Shown here piece after piece: positions 1 to 6,028 of a stretch of 14,749 nucleotides of DNA; position 1 is the first letter of the stretch; each line of letters begins with the position of its first letter. Made by a program: the position numbers and the translations under genes. The notes beneath the pieces are model-generated. The model was not told where the DNA came from and ran no database searches. It was given only the letters and a program-made list of their open reading frames with translations. Origin of the DNA: Akkermansiaceae bacterium UBA4145 (GTDB lineage: Bacteria; Verrucomicrobiota; Verrucomicrobiia; Verrucomicrobiales; Akkermansiaceae); the NCBI GenBank assembly GCA_002380675.1, contig DFWB01000070.1, positions 1 to 14,749 of the forward strand. Reading direction: 5' to 3'.

Positions 1-1
1 A

Positions 2-415
2 GAGAAACCACCAGAGCCGCCTTCCGCTCCACAGCCGCCCGATGAGAAAAAGCGGCTCAATAGGGGGGTGTCGGGCCGGTGGGGGTGTCTTGTAGCGATT
101 GGTTTATGTTTCGCGGTCTTGTTTTCCCCGGTGTTTTTGAGCGGGGGGGAAATATCGATAGAAACTGCCCCTTTTGTGGTTGTCTTCTACGCCATAATAA
201 TTGTCGCCATTTTCGTAGCTAATCCGGGATTGATCCTCATTGCAGTTCTCGTAATCGGTGTGGTGATCGGTGTGATATGTTGGAGAATGGCGAAGAGGCG
301 GGAGATGGGGTGCAAACCGCCTATTGCACCTCAACCTCTTCCACGAACGCAATGGGTTCTCGAAGAATCCAGCAATCAAGAAGAGGAAAAAATTCAGCCG
401 GAAAATGAGGACTAG
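2..415 (+). CDS. Small multi-pass membrane protein, 5' end outside window (partial)
   Basis: The frame is open from the first base of the window, so the gene very probably begins upstream. A GTG at 68 could serve as a start, but the codons before it read as a Pro/Glu-rich stretch (EKPPEPPSAPQPPDEKKR) of the type that precedes the helices of DUF4190-like proteins, which argues that they are translated. Three hydrophobic segments follow (roughly WGCLVAIGLCFAVLF, FVVVFYAIIIVAIFV and LILIAVLVIGVVIGVI), then a basic, Glu-rich cytoplasmic-looking tail ending in ENED. The function is unknown. The Pro-rich head followed by short helices also occurs in the DUF4190-GspG gene at 5367. A GC-rich palindromic repeat starts on the base after the stop codon. 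Confidence 0.6.
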   Translation, partial: EKPPEPPSAPQPPDEKKRLNRGVSGRWGCLVAIGLCFAVLFSPVFLSGGEISIETAPFVVVFYAIIIVAIFVANPGLILIAVLVIGVVIGVICWRMAKRREMGCKPPIAPQPLPRTQWVLEESSNQEEEKIQPENED

Positions 416-454
416 CCCACGCCGCCCGGGGTAGCCGCAAGCGCCGGGCTTGCC
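416..454. repeat. GC-rich intergenic palindromic repeat, copy 1
   Basis: A 39-base unit that recurs at 1525-1563 with three mismatches. It contains GCAAGC...GCTTGC arms (5-base loop) and an outer CCCGG...CCGGG pairing. It begins directly after the stop of the preceding gene. The 15-mer GCTTGCCCACTGCGC at its right edge (448-462) recurs with one mismatch at 933-947. Size, palindromy and position resemble a REP-type element. Confidence 0.6.
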
Positions 455-485
455 CACTGCGCTTGGAGGATGGTAGGGATTAGGG

Positions 486-881
486 ATGGAAGAGGATTCA
501 GAATTGAAGAAGATTCAGAATTCGCTGAGGGAAGCGAAAGATTCAGAATTCACTAAGGGAGGCGAACCTCCAATAACGCTAAGTAAATGGGTGCTTCTCA
601 GCTGGATACCCGTCGTCCTAGGAGTTATTGAAGTCGTCCTCACCCGACTCGCTCCTCACCATGCTAGCTATTCGTATGCGGGACCAAACATTGGACCTCA
701 GACTTCTGTCCTTGACCGCTTATTATGGATAGCCCTGCCCGCAATCCTACTTGGACATCTTGCACTGACCAGCACTCGCACAGGGTGGCCTCCTAAGTCG
801 GGCGCAGGCTTGGCATTTACAGGATTGGTTTTAGGCTACTTTTTCGGGGTGTTATACTTGGCGGAGTGGTTGGTTATATGA
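486..881 (+). CDS. DUF4190-like small integral membrane protein
   Basis: A 131-residue protein with a charged N-terminal head (residues 1-30) and three predicted membrane helices at about 35-54, 78-96 and 107-130. The segment ILLGHLALTSTRTGWPPKSGAGLAFTGLVLGY, split as ILLGHLAL (87-94) and GAGLAFTGLVLGY (106-118), matches the 'iiLGHiAl...GrglAiaGlvlGy' pattern of DUF4190, so assignment to that loose family is reasonable. No catalytic residues are visible and the role is unknown. The ATG at 486 follows AGGGATTAGGG, an acceptable ribosome-binding region. The head is encoded by three exact copies of GATTCAGAATT (495-505, 512-522, 540-550). It sits between two intergenic repeats in a run of small membrane-protein genes. 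Confidence 0.75.
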   Translation: MEEDSELKKIQNSLREAKDSEFTKGGEPPITLSKWVLLSWIPVVLGVIEVVLTRLAPHHASYSYAGPNIGPQTSVLDRLLWIALPAILLGHLALTSTRTGWPPKSGAGLAFTGLVLGYFFGVLYLAEWLVI

Positions 882-932
882 TCAAGGTTGAATCCCAATC
901 CCGATAGAGGGTCGCACAATTACCTTCTCCCC

Positions 933-981
933 GCTTGCTCACTGCGCCAAGGTAGTCGCCTTACAAAGGTAGCACCTTTTT
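933..981. repeat. Composite intergenic repeat (15-mer shared with copy 1, plus GTCGCC/TACAAAGG element)
   Basis: Bases 933-947 match 448-462 in 14 of 15 positions. They run into 949-981, which aligns with 3190-3222 over about 33 bases (shared blocks AGGT, TCGCC, TACAAAGG, AGC, TTTT). The right end forms AAAGGT-agc-ACCTTT followed by more T (965-981), so it could also act as a weak terminator for the gene ending at 881. Confidence 0.45.
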
Positions 982-1021
982 GCAATAGCTTGTCTGTCGT
1001 AGGATTGGATAGGTTGATTGG

Positions 1022-1474
1022 ATGAAGTTCCCCAAAATGTTAGGATATGTTGCCACAGGCACTGTTCTCTTTCTGGCGTCGCTTATCAGTTTTGCCTCGC
1101 TAGGTAAAACCAGCCTCGGATCCCTTTCACTTGCAATATTCGTCTTAGTGTTTCCGATTTCAAATGACTTGGTTATTCAGTCTATTCCACTAGCTATGAT
1201 CGTAGCGTCTGGATTGTTAGGCTTTGCGATCGCCGGGTGGATTTTTTGGCGCGAATCTCTCCCTATGTTGGCATATTTAGCTACAGCCGCCGCTGCCTTC
1301 CCGGTCTTACTCCTTGGTTTTACTTGGTTGCTTACGGCGGGAGTTTTTCTAATCCCGAGTTCAAGTGATCTACTCTTACTTGAAGCGGTCAGTGGAGGCA
1401 TCCTTGCGGCTGCTTTCATAGGTTCCGCATGGCTGAGCTTTGCGATCGCTGGACGGATTTTTTGGCGCGAATAA
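1022..1474 (+). CDS. Multi-pass membrane protein with internal tandem duplication
   Basis: A 150-residue, strongly hydrophobic protein with about five predicted membrane segments (9-27, 35-47, 57-75, 84-110, 124-147) and no recognised family. It consists of two related halves: MLGYVAT (6-12) matches MLAYLAT (82-88), and FAIAGWIFWRE (68-78) matches FAIAGRIFWRE (140-150). At DNA level the 35 bases ending each half (1222-1256 and 1438-1472) agree at 32 positions, so the duplication is fairly recent or under strong constraint. The ATG at 1022 is preceded by AGGTTGATTGG, a weak ribosome-binding region. The function is unknown; it belongs to the same-strand array of small membrane proteins separated by palindromic repeats. 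Confidence 0.7.
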   Translation: MKFPKMLGYVATGTVLFLASLISFASLGKTSLGSLSLAIFVLVFPISNDLVIQSIPLAMIVASGLLGFAIAGWIFWRESLPMLAYLATAAAAFPVLLLGFTWLLTAGVFLIPSSSDLLLLEAVSGGILAAAFIGSAWLSFAIAGRIFWRE

Positions 1475-1524
1475 CTCCGTCTGTCTGACTCCCCAGGGGC
1501 ACGGGCTAGCTATCCTCGCCCTTA

Positions 1525-1563
1525 CCCACGCCGCCCCGGGAAGCCGCAAGCCCCGGGCTTGCC
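1525..1563. repeat. GC-rich intergenic palindromic repeat, copy 2
   Basis: Second copy of the 39-base unit at 416-454. Here the inner arms are a perfect GCAAGCC...GGCTTGC stem with a 3-base loop, and CCCGGG flanks the loop region twice. It lies 50 bases after one gene and 31 bases before the GTG start of the next. Confidence 0.6.
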
Positions 1564-1594
1564 GTTTGTGGTCCTGCAGAGATAGGCTTTAGGA

Positions 1595-2290
1595 GTGAAT
1601 AAGATTCTCGTACTGTGTGCAGCACTCTTCGTCGCCGGCTGTGGGGCGCAATCCGAAGAGCGTATCCTTTCCTGGCACAGCCTGATCGTAGTGGAAAAAA
1701 GTGGTGATCTGCTGGTGACCGAGACCATCAAGGTCCGAGCAGCGGGAAGGGTTATACAGCGTGGAATTTTTCGAGATCTTCCAGTCCTCTTCGATGCTAA
1801 GTCCAAGCCGCCCACAAAAGACTTCGATCAGGCTCTGAAAAAACCCATCGGAGTCGTCTCGGTAAAGCGAAACGGGGAGCGAGAGCACTACGGGGTCGAA
1901 AACAATGGAGACGGGGTAACTGTTCGTATCGGCCGGCGGGAGGTCTTCCTGAAGCCGGGCATTTATACGTATGAAATCACTTATCGGACAGGGCGGCAGC
2001 TCTTCCATGAGGAAGACAGGGACGCCGTGTATTGGAACGTTAATGGCACGGGGTGGTCATTTCCGATCGATGAAGTGAGTGCCACGGTGACCTTGCCGGC
2101 AGGAATCAAGGGAACCAAGATCCAGGGCTACACCGGGAAGGTGAATGAGAAGGGCGAAGATTACCGAGCCGAACTGACCGAGACCGGGGCAGCTATTGCG
2201 ACTACTCGTCCGTTTGATCCCGGAGAAAATCTGTCCTTGGTGCTCGAGTGGCCGCCGGGTCTCCTAGACGCATCCGCCTACGGAAAATGA
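1595..2290 (+). CDS. Lipoprotein with DUF2207 extracellular domain only
   Basis: A 231-residue protein starting at GTG 1595. The leader MNKILVLCAALFVAGCG carries a lipobox (VAGC, Cys16), predicting lipid attachment and an envelope location. Residues 24-222 match DUF2207: ILSWHSLIVVEKSGDLLVTE, then RVIQRGIFRDLP, the YWNVNGTGWSFPI block, SATVTLP, and the terminal DPGENLSLVLEWPPGLL, where typical members read 'wPkG'. Usual DUF2207 proteins continue with membrane helices and a long variable cytoplasmic tail, about 550-650 residues in all. This one stops ten residues after the WPPG block, and no reading frame downstream resumes the family. It is either a free-standing lipoprotein form or a 3'-truncated gene. 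An AGGAG overlaps the start codon, so the spacing is unusual. Function is unknown across the family. Confidence 0.8.
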   Translation: MNKILVLCAALFVAGCGAQSEERILSWHSLIVVEKSGDLLVTETIKVRAAGRVIQRGIFRDLPVLFDAKSKPPTKDFDQALKKPIGVVSVKRNGEREHYGVENNGDGVTVRIGRREVFLKPGIYTYEITYRTGRQLFHEEDRDAVYWNVNGTGWSFPIDEVSATVTLPAGIKGTKIQGYTGKVNEKGEDYRAELTETGAAIATTRPFDPGENLSLVLEWPPGLLDASAYGK

Positions 2291-2419
2291 GCACGAATTC
2301 TCCCATGAAATCCCTGCCTGTAACGAGCGCCTGCCGCGAGAACCTTTTATACGAAGCTACTCGAGGGCGGGCTCTCGATAGCCTCGCACACAGAGTAAAG
2401 AGATGCATATGCTCCAAGC

Positions 2420-2821
2420 ATGAACAAAATTACGAATCGAAAGAGGAGTCCAAAAGGTGCTCAAAACGTATTCGGTGAGCCTCTGCAGCAATGCTGCACA
2501 TCACCCTTAACGGGATTTGAGCGTGATGGGTTTTGTCACACCGGGCCTCAGGATCGAGGTTTGCACGTGGTCTGTGCACAGATGACGGAGGACTTTCTAG
2601 CATATACGCGTGCCCAAGGTAATGACCTGAGTACGCCTGCTCCCATGTATGGCTTTCCTGGACTCAAGTCTGGAGATCGATGGTGTCTCTGCGCGGCACG
2701 ATGGGCTGAGGCTGAGCGGGCAGGGGTCGCTCCCCGGGTTGATCTAGAAGCGACTCAGGAGAAGGTCCTTGAATTTGTCTCGCTTGAGCTGCTCCAGAAA
2801 TATGCGCTCAAGCGTTCCTAG
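2420..2821 (+). CDS. DUF2237 family protein
   Basis: A 133-residue soluble protein that matches the small DUF2237 family (COG3651) along almost its full length. Diagnostic blocks are NVFGEPLQQCCTSPLTGF (16-33), the CHTGPQDRGLHVVCAQMT stretch (39-56), FLAYTRAQGNDLSTP (59-73), YGFPGLKSGDRWCLCAARW (77-95) and VDLEATQEKVLEFVSLELL near the end. Several conserved Cys and His residues (C25, C26, C39, H40, C52, C89, C91) suggest metal or redox chemistry, but no biochemical role is established for the family. The ATG at 2420 leaves a basic 14-residue lead before the domain; its ribosome-binding site is weak. It ends the same-strand run of genes at the left of the window. Confidence 0.88.
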   Translation: MNKITNRKRSPKGAQNVFGEPLQQCCTSPLTGFERDGFCHTGPQDRGLHVVCAQMTEDFLAYTRAQGNDLSTPAPMYGFPGLKSGDRWCLCAARWAEAERAGVAPRVDLEATQEKVLEFVSLELLQKYALKRS

Positions 2822-2875
2822 GTGGGGATACACAAGACGAATTCGGGGCGAGCCACGAGCCACTGGTCTTTGCTT

Positions 2876-3121
2876 TTAAGTCAGCATCCAGAAGAACCCG
2901 AGGAGCGCAAAACAAACGACAAGAAAGGATAAGACCAGCAATCCCTTTACAACCAACATTCCTGCTGCATGCCCCTTTCCATTCCTCTGCGTGTCATCCA
3001 CATCGTGAAGCCAAAAGGGTGATGATCTCTTTCGAAGAAGGTTGATTCTCGGGATAGGTTTGCGCTGGATTTTACGAGGTTTACGTCCGATTTCACCGGC
3101 CTCCTGTTGCTGCTCGTCCAT
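2876..3121 (-). CDS. Small C-terminally anchored membrane protein, hypothetical
   Basis: An 81-residue protein beginning MDEQQQEAGEIGRKPRK. A basic, proline-containing middle (RKPIPRINLLRKRSSPFWLHDVDD) leads to one C-terminal helix (about 56-79, LVVKGLLVLSFLVVCFALLGFFW), giving a cytoplasmic head with a membrane tail. I chose the ATG at 3121 over an upstream possibility at 3175 because the extra 18 residues look unlike the rest and an AAGGG lies a little before 3121. I do not recognise the family. It is transcribed toward the DUF2237 gene, with 54 bases between the two ends. Confidence 0.55.
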   Translation of the reverse strand: MDEQQQEAGEIGRKPRKIQRKPIPRINLLRKRSSPFWLHDVDDTQRNGKGHAAGMLVVKGLLVLSFLVVCFALLGFFWMLT

Positions 3122-3189
3122 TCGCAACCCTTGCTTAATATGTGGAGGGCTCAATGTCAGTAGGGATCTCTCCAAGCCCGGACTGCAAT

Positions 3190-3222
3190 GAGGTGATCGC
3201 CCTACAAAGGAAGCGCCATTTT
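3190..3222. repeat. Second copy of the GTCGCC/TACAAAGG intergenic repeat
   Basis: Aligns with 949-981. Identical blocks are AGGT, TCGCC, TACAAAGG, AGC, CC and the T run; preceding ACTGC is shared too (3183 region versus 941-945). It lies upstream of the small membrane-protein gene that starts at 3121 on the minus strand. Confidence 0.45.
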
Positions 3223-3451
3223 ACCATCTTCCTCTCGTCATGGGTTCCGCCATCCTTTGAGGATGGCGAAAGACCAAGATGACGGATGCGTTGGATGCCT
3301 CCTCTTCTAAGTGCTTTTGGCGGTGCTTCTGGCCATAGCTCGCATCTGGTTCTTCGATAGTTAGAGCCTGCCACTCAGGATCTCTCGATTCTTTATGAGA
3401 TGCATTACCTTCAATGATGAGCTCGATAAAACGCGTTACCGTGCTACTCAA
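3221..3451 (-). CDS. Doubtful small ORF, 76 codons
   Basis: This minus-strand frame would start at TTG 3451 and encode a hydrophilic, Glu/Ala-rich product (for example ELIIEGNASHKESRDPEWQ and QKHRQKHLEEEASNASV). The mix of codons looks more protein-like than a typical random frame, and it lies upstream of and parallel to the gene starting at 3121. Against it: a non-ATG start, no ribosome-binding site, no recognised family, and an 8-bp perfect palindrome inside it (3248-3268). Apart from this frame, the 406-base gap between 3122 and 3527 holds only the repeat at 3190 and that hairpin. Confidence 0.22.
   Translation of the reverse strand: MSSTVTRFIELIIEGNASHKESRDPEWQALTIEEPDASYGQKHRQKHLEEEASNASVILVFRHPQRMAEPMTRGRW
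3248..3268. other. Perfect 8-bp stem-loop
   Basis: CGCCATCC, a 5-base loop TTTGA, then GGATGGCG. No T tract follows on either strand, so it is not a convincing terminator. Possible operator or structural element. Confidence 0.35.
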
Positions 3452-3527
3452 GATTGTTCGCTGAAAGGGGGGTATTACTGATGTTGCGCTTTTTTGGGGG
3501 AGGCCGCTTTGCTACTAGTAGGGTGTC

Positions 3528-3782
3528 ATGAAAAAGATCGACCTTAAATCAGTCCTTATCGGAGTTTTCGTTACGACCACCGTGATTCTTTCCCTTGGAG
3601 CAACTGGACCACAAGATAAAGGGGTGAAATCGCCCTCCTGGGATGAGTCCCAAAAATGGGAATGGACCATTCTCCCTTTTGTGGATGCGGACGGTCTGAA
3701 GAAAGTAGGTGACGCCGGATTTGAGTTTGTTAGCTGCGATCAAAAATTGCGGACCTCGGTATGGCGTAGGCGAGTTAAGTGA
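3528..3782 (+). CDS. Small exported protein, DUF4177-like
   Basis: An 84-residue protein. The N-terminus MKKIDLKSVLIGVFVTTTVILSLG is a signal peptide or signal anchor. The rest follows the layout of small DUF4177-type domains: a Trp-rich strand (WEWTILPF, 44-51), a DGLKKVGDAGFEFVS helix-turn-strand block (55-69; the family has 'LNxLGxxGWELVS'), and a short basic end strand (SVWRRRVK). The position of F64 is usually Trp. This family match is by pattern only. Similar mini-proteins are common in Planctomycetes and Verrucomicrobia; their role is unknown. ATG 3528 follows AGTAGGGTGTC, a usable ribosome-binding site. A small GACCC-tttc-GGGTC hairpin begins within the stop codon (3781-3794). Confidence 0.65.
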   Translation: MKKIDLKSVLIGVFVTTTVILSLGATGPQDKGVKSPSWDESQKWEWTILPFVDADGLKKVGDAGFEFVSCDQKLRTSVWRRRVK

Positions 3783-3930
3783 CCCTTTCGGGTCGATGCA
3801 AATGGCGAGAGCGAAACGCGTAGGTGTCGTAGGATGCGCTTCTTCTTCGTGGAGTTTGATTTCCTATTGTGCTTTTCGATTCTTTTATGGTCTGTCCTTC
3901 TGTCGGAGTCGGATTTGAAGCGACAAAGGC

Positions 3931-5079
3931 ATGAGTGAATATGACCGTTCATCTACCATGATTATACCCCCACACTTCCTGCCGGCCCTCTTACTGACGC
4001 TGTTTCTCGGGTCTGATGTGTTGCAGGCCGGGGAGTTCCCGTCGGATACCAAAAGGCCGGTTTCCGAGAGCTGGAGTTTTGTCAGTATTCCCGATTTCCT
4101 GAACTTTGACATCGAGTATCCTCAGAAGGGATGGGAGGACGCACTTGGCTTTATCCTCGAGTCGATGAAAAAAGAAGATCCCGCGTTTGCGATGGTCGCG
4201 GGGGATCTGGTGATGGGGCATTGGGGAACTCAGAAAGAAGAGATCGATCGCTGGGCGAAGAAGTATTATCCTGGCTGGGTTCAGCGGTTCAAGGATCACG
4301 ATCTGAAAGTCTATGCCGCATTGGGGGACCACGAGATTCGAGATAATCCATGGCGAGGAGCTGGAGCTGATGCGGTCCCGTTTTATAAGGATGCGTTTCG
4401 CCGACACCTGAAAATGCCCCTCAATGGACCTGACCACATGCAGGGAACGGCCTTTTACTGGTTGCACAAGAATGCGCTCTTTGTCTCGGTGGATGTCTTT
4501 GAGAAGGGGAAGAGTGATCAGGGTGAGATTGCGGCCGGGGTCACAGGTCGGCAACTTGAATGGTTTGAGCGGGTGCTGAATGAGCATGGTCCCAAGGTCG
4601 ACCATATCGTGGTGATGGGGCATACCCCGATTCTCAGACCGGTGCGGACCTTTAGTTCATCGGGGATGCTGACGGTCGAGGACCAAGAGTCGGCTTTCTG
4701 GAAGTCCATGGTGCGGCACGGTGTCGATCTCTACCTCTGTGGGGAGGTGCATGCAGTGACATGCACTCAGCGTGGAGGTATTCAGCAAATTGCTCATGGC
4801 GGACTCATTGGCCGCACCACTAAGCCTAACTACCTCGCGGTGACAGTCTATGAGGACAGGCTCGAGCTTAATTTGAAGGAAATCGAGCTCGTCAACGGCA
4901 CAGGAAGGCTCTGGCAGCAAGACAAGAGTCGTGGGCCGTGGGATACCATTACGATTACTGAGGATCGTAAAAAGCGGGGGTTTACTTCAATCGGCCAGGT
5001 GCTGATCAACAAGAAGGGTTCGCCCAAAACCTTTGAAGGAGCCACAGGGTTTTTCATTGAGAATACCCCGAAACCTTAA
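3931..5079 (+). CDS. Exported calcineurin-like metallophosphoesterase with variant metal site
   Basis: A 382-residue protein with a hydrophobic leader ending LQA-GEF (cleavage near residue 33), so it is exported. The metallophosphoesterase motifs appear in order but several are altered. D55 (IPDF) stands at motif I but lacks the usual His two residues on. AGDLV (90-94) is canonical. LGDHE (131-135) replaces GNHE. VMGHTP (228-233) is canonical. CGEVHAV (270-276) replaces GHxH, with Glu272 for the first His. Acidic replacements could still bind metal, so activity is plausible but the metal set may differ. The substrate is unknown. ATG 3931 has AAAGG only one base away and gives an acidic leader; ATG 3958 would give a cleaner signal peptide but has no ribosome-binding site. 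It appears to be monocistronic. Confidence 0.85.
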   Translation: MSEYDRSSTMIIPPHFLPALLLTLFLGSDVLQAGEFPSDTKRPVSESWSFVSIPDFLNFDIEYPQKGWEDALGFILESMKKEDPAFAMVAGDLVMGHWGTQKEEIDRWAKKYYPGWVQRFKDHDLKVYAALGDHEIRDNPWRGAGADAVPFYKDAFRRHLKMPLNGPDHMQGTAFYWLHKNALFVSVDVFEKGKSDQGEIAAGVTGRQLEWFERVLNEHGPKVDHIVVMGHTPILRPVRTFSSSGMLTVEDQESAFWKSMVRHGVDLYLCGEVHAVTCTQRGGIQQIAHGGLIGRTTKPNYLAVTVYEDRLELNLKEIELVNGTGRLWQQDKSRGPWDTITITEDRKKRGFTSIGQVLINKKGSPKTFEGATGFFIENTPKP

Positions 5080-5124
5080 GCGAACGGCAGCCGGTTCTAG
5101 TTAGCCAATGATGAGGTGAGTGAG

Positions 5125-5142
5125 AGCGAAGAATCCTTCGCT
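5125..5142. terminator. Possible terminator hairpin between convergent genes
   Basis: AGCGAAG, loop AATC, CTTCGCT: a perfect 7-bp stem 45 bases after the phosphoesterase stop. Only a diluted T-rich stretch follows, so termination strength is uncertain. Apart from this and a GGCGC...GCGCC pairing at 5165-5183, I see nothing in the 287-base gap 5080-5366. Confidence 0.35.
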
Positions 5143-5366
5143 TCGTTCCTTAAGTTCGTCTTGAGGCGCGGGCCTTTTGCGCCCCAGTCCTCTTCTTCCG
5201 GGAGAGGGGGTGACCAGCGAGAAGGATCTCTCGTCCGTGGAAGGGCTCCACCAGTTTGTCGACTGAAGCCTTACGGAAAATGAATTGAAGGAGAGAGGAG
5301 GTGCTCCGAGTGGGCCTCTGCACTAACTGTCCGCAGATAAGAGGGAGGATGCCGGATGGGCAGGGC

Positions 5367-5906
5367 TTAAGGGAGAAGTTCCTCGATGCTTTGATCATCG
5401 AGGGTTCCGATGACTCCGTCCGCACCCATGGAAATGACCTCGGGCCTGGGGCGATTGAGAGGGTCCTCTGGAGAAGGAGCTTCGGGCAGTCGGTAAACAA
5501 ACTCATTACCCCATGCGTCGAGAGGCAATGTCGAAAAAGAAGCCTCCCAGTTCTTTGGAAGAGGTGCGGTGGTGGGTTCTGTTACCAGAGCCATTACCCC
5601 TTGGTCCTCGGATGGAAAGTGACCCGCACGTTCGCTGTATTTTGTAAGGGCGTCGTTAATGGATTGTAGCTCCGTATAGGTCTCCGCGGATTTTTTGGCG
5701 TCGTCTGCTGCGCTCGTTCCTGCTGTGGCGACAACCCCTCCTAGGAGAAGAAAAGGAATGAGAAAGATGATGCATCCGACGAGGAATAGAGCCAACCCGA
5801 CATAGCCCACGATGGTTCCAGCCAAAGCAAGGCCCTTCCCGTCGATGGCTCCATTGCCCTTACGAATCTTTCCCAGAGCGATATGTCCGAGGATCACTGC
5901 TACCAA
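5367..5906 (-). CDS. DUF4190 - type II secretion pseudopilin G-like (T2SSG) fusion; N-terminus displaced by apparent frameshift
   Basis: The translatable part from TTG 5906 is 179 residues. It begins inside a DUF4190 domain (VAVILGHIALGKIRKG, then GKGLALAGTIVGYVGLALFLVG; helices at about 1-10 and 25-60). A short coiled linker follows, then a C-terminal T2SSG domain (about 78-176): INDALTKYSERAGHFPSEDQG, LVTEP, NWEASFSTLPLDAWGNEFVYR and ISMGADGVIGT, matching GspG's 'lPkDPWGnpY' and 'slGaDG' blocks. It lacks a prepilin peptidase site, so the pseudopilin-like head is held by the DUF4190 helices instead of being processed. The DUF4190 similarity continues upstream of the TTG, so TTG 5906 is unlikely to be the real start; see the 5907-6028 entry. 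Confidence 0.72.
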   Translation of the reverse strand: MVAVILGHIALGKIRKGNGAIDGKGLALAGTIVGYVGLALFLVGCIIFLIPFLLLGGVVATAGTSAADDAKKSAETYTELQSINDALTKYSERAGHFPSEDQGVMALVTEPTTAPLPKNWEASFSTLPLDAWGNEFVYRLPEAPSPEDPLNRPRPEVISMGADGVIGTLDDQSIEELLP

Positions 5907-6028
5907 ACTAAACCCAACGATGCTGCATACGAGGCTGGCGATTGCGAGGCCACTGGTCTGAGGAGGCGTATGTTGTGGGGCCAGTTGTGGTGCCGGTATG
6001 GGCGGCTGGGGAGGGGCGGATTCGTCAT
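5907..6028 (-). pseudogene. 5' part of the DUF4190-T2SSG gene, out of frame with its start codon
   Basis: In the same frame as the downstream CDS this stretch reads ESAPPQPPIPAPQLAPQ, then HTPPQTSGLAIASLVCSIVG, the expected Pro-rich head and first DUF4190 helix. The frame has no ATG, GTG or TTG between its upstream stop (6099-6101) and TTG 5906. An ATG at 6028-6026 lies immediately before the ESAPPQPP stretch but one base out of frame. Adding a single base just after it would give a natural MxESAPPQPP start. So a 1-base deletion (real or a sequencing error) probably disrupts this gene; a non-standard start codon is the alternative. Confidence 0.55.

Noticed and set aside
104..457. Minus-strand open frame beginning GKPGACG-like, paralleled by one ending in the same peptide at 1522-1815
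   Set aside because: The shared peptide is just the translation of the palindromic repeat. Both frames run antisense to better-supported genes.
416..1563. Integron attC sites for the small-gene array
   Set aside because: No GTTRRRY/RYYYAAC core pair was found in the repeats and no integron integrase is present in the window.
3709..3918. Plus-strand frame overlapping the DUF4177-like gene
   Set aside because: It overlaps a better-supported gene and its residues look random. The gap 3783-3930 otherwise holds only a small hairpin.
3991..4623. 210-codon minus-strand frame
   Set aside because: It is entirely antisense to the phosphoesterase, which has clear motifs; this is a high-GC shadow frame.
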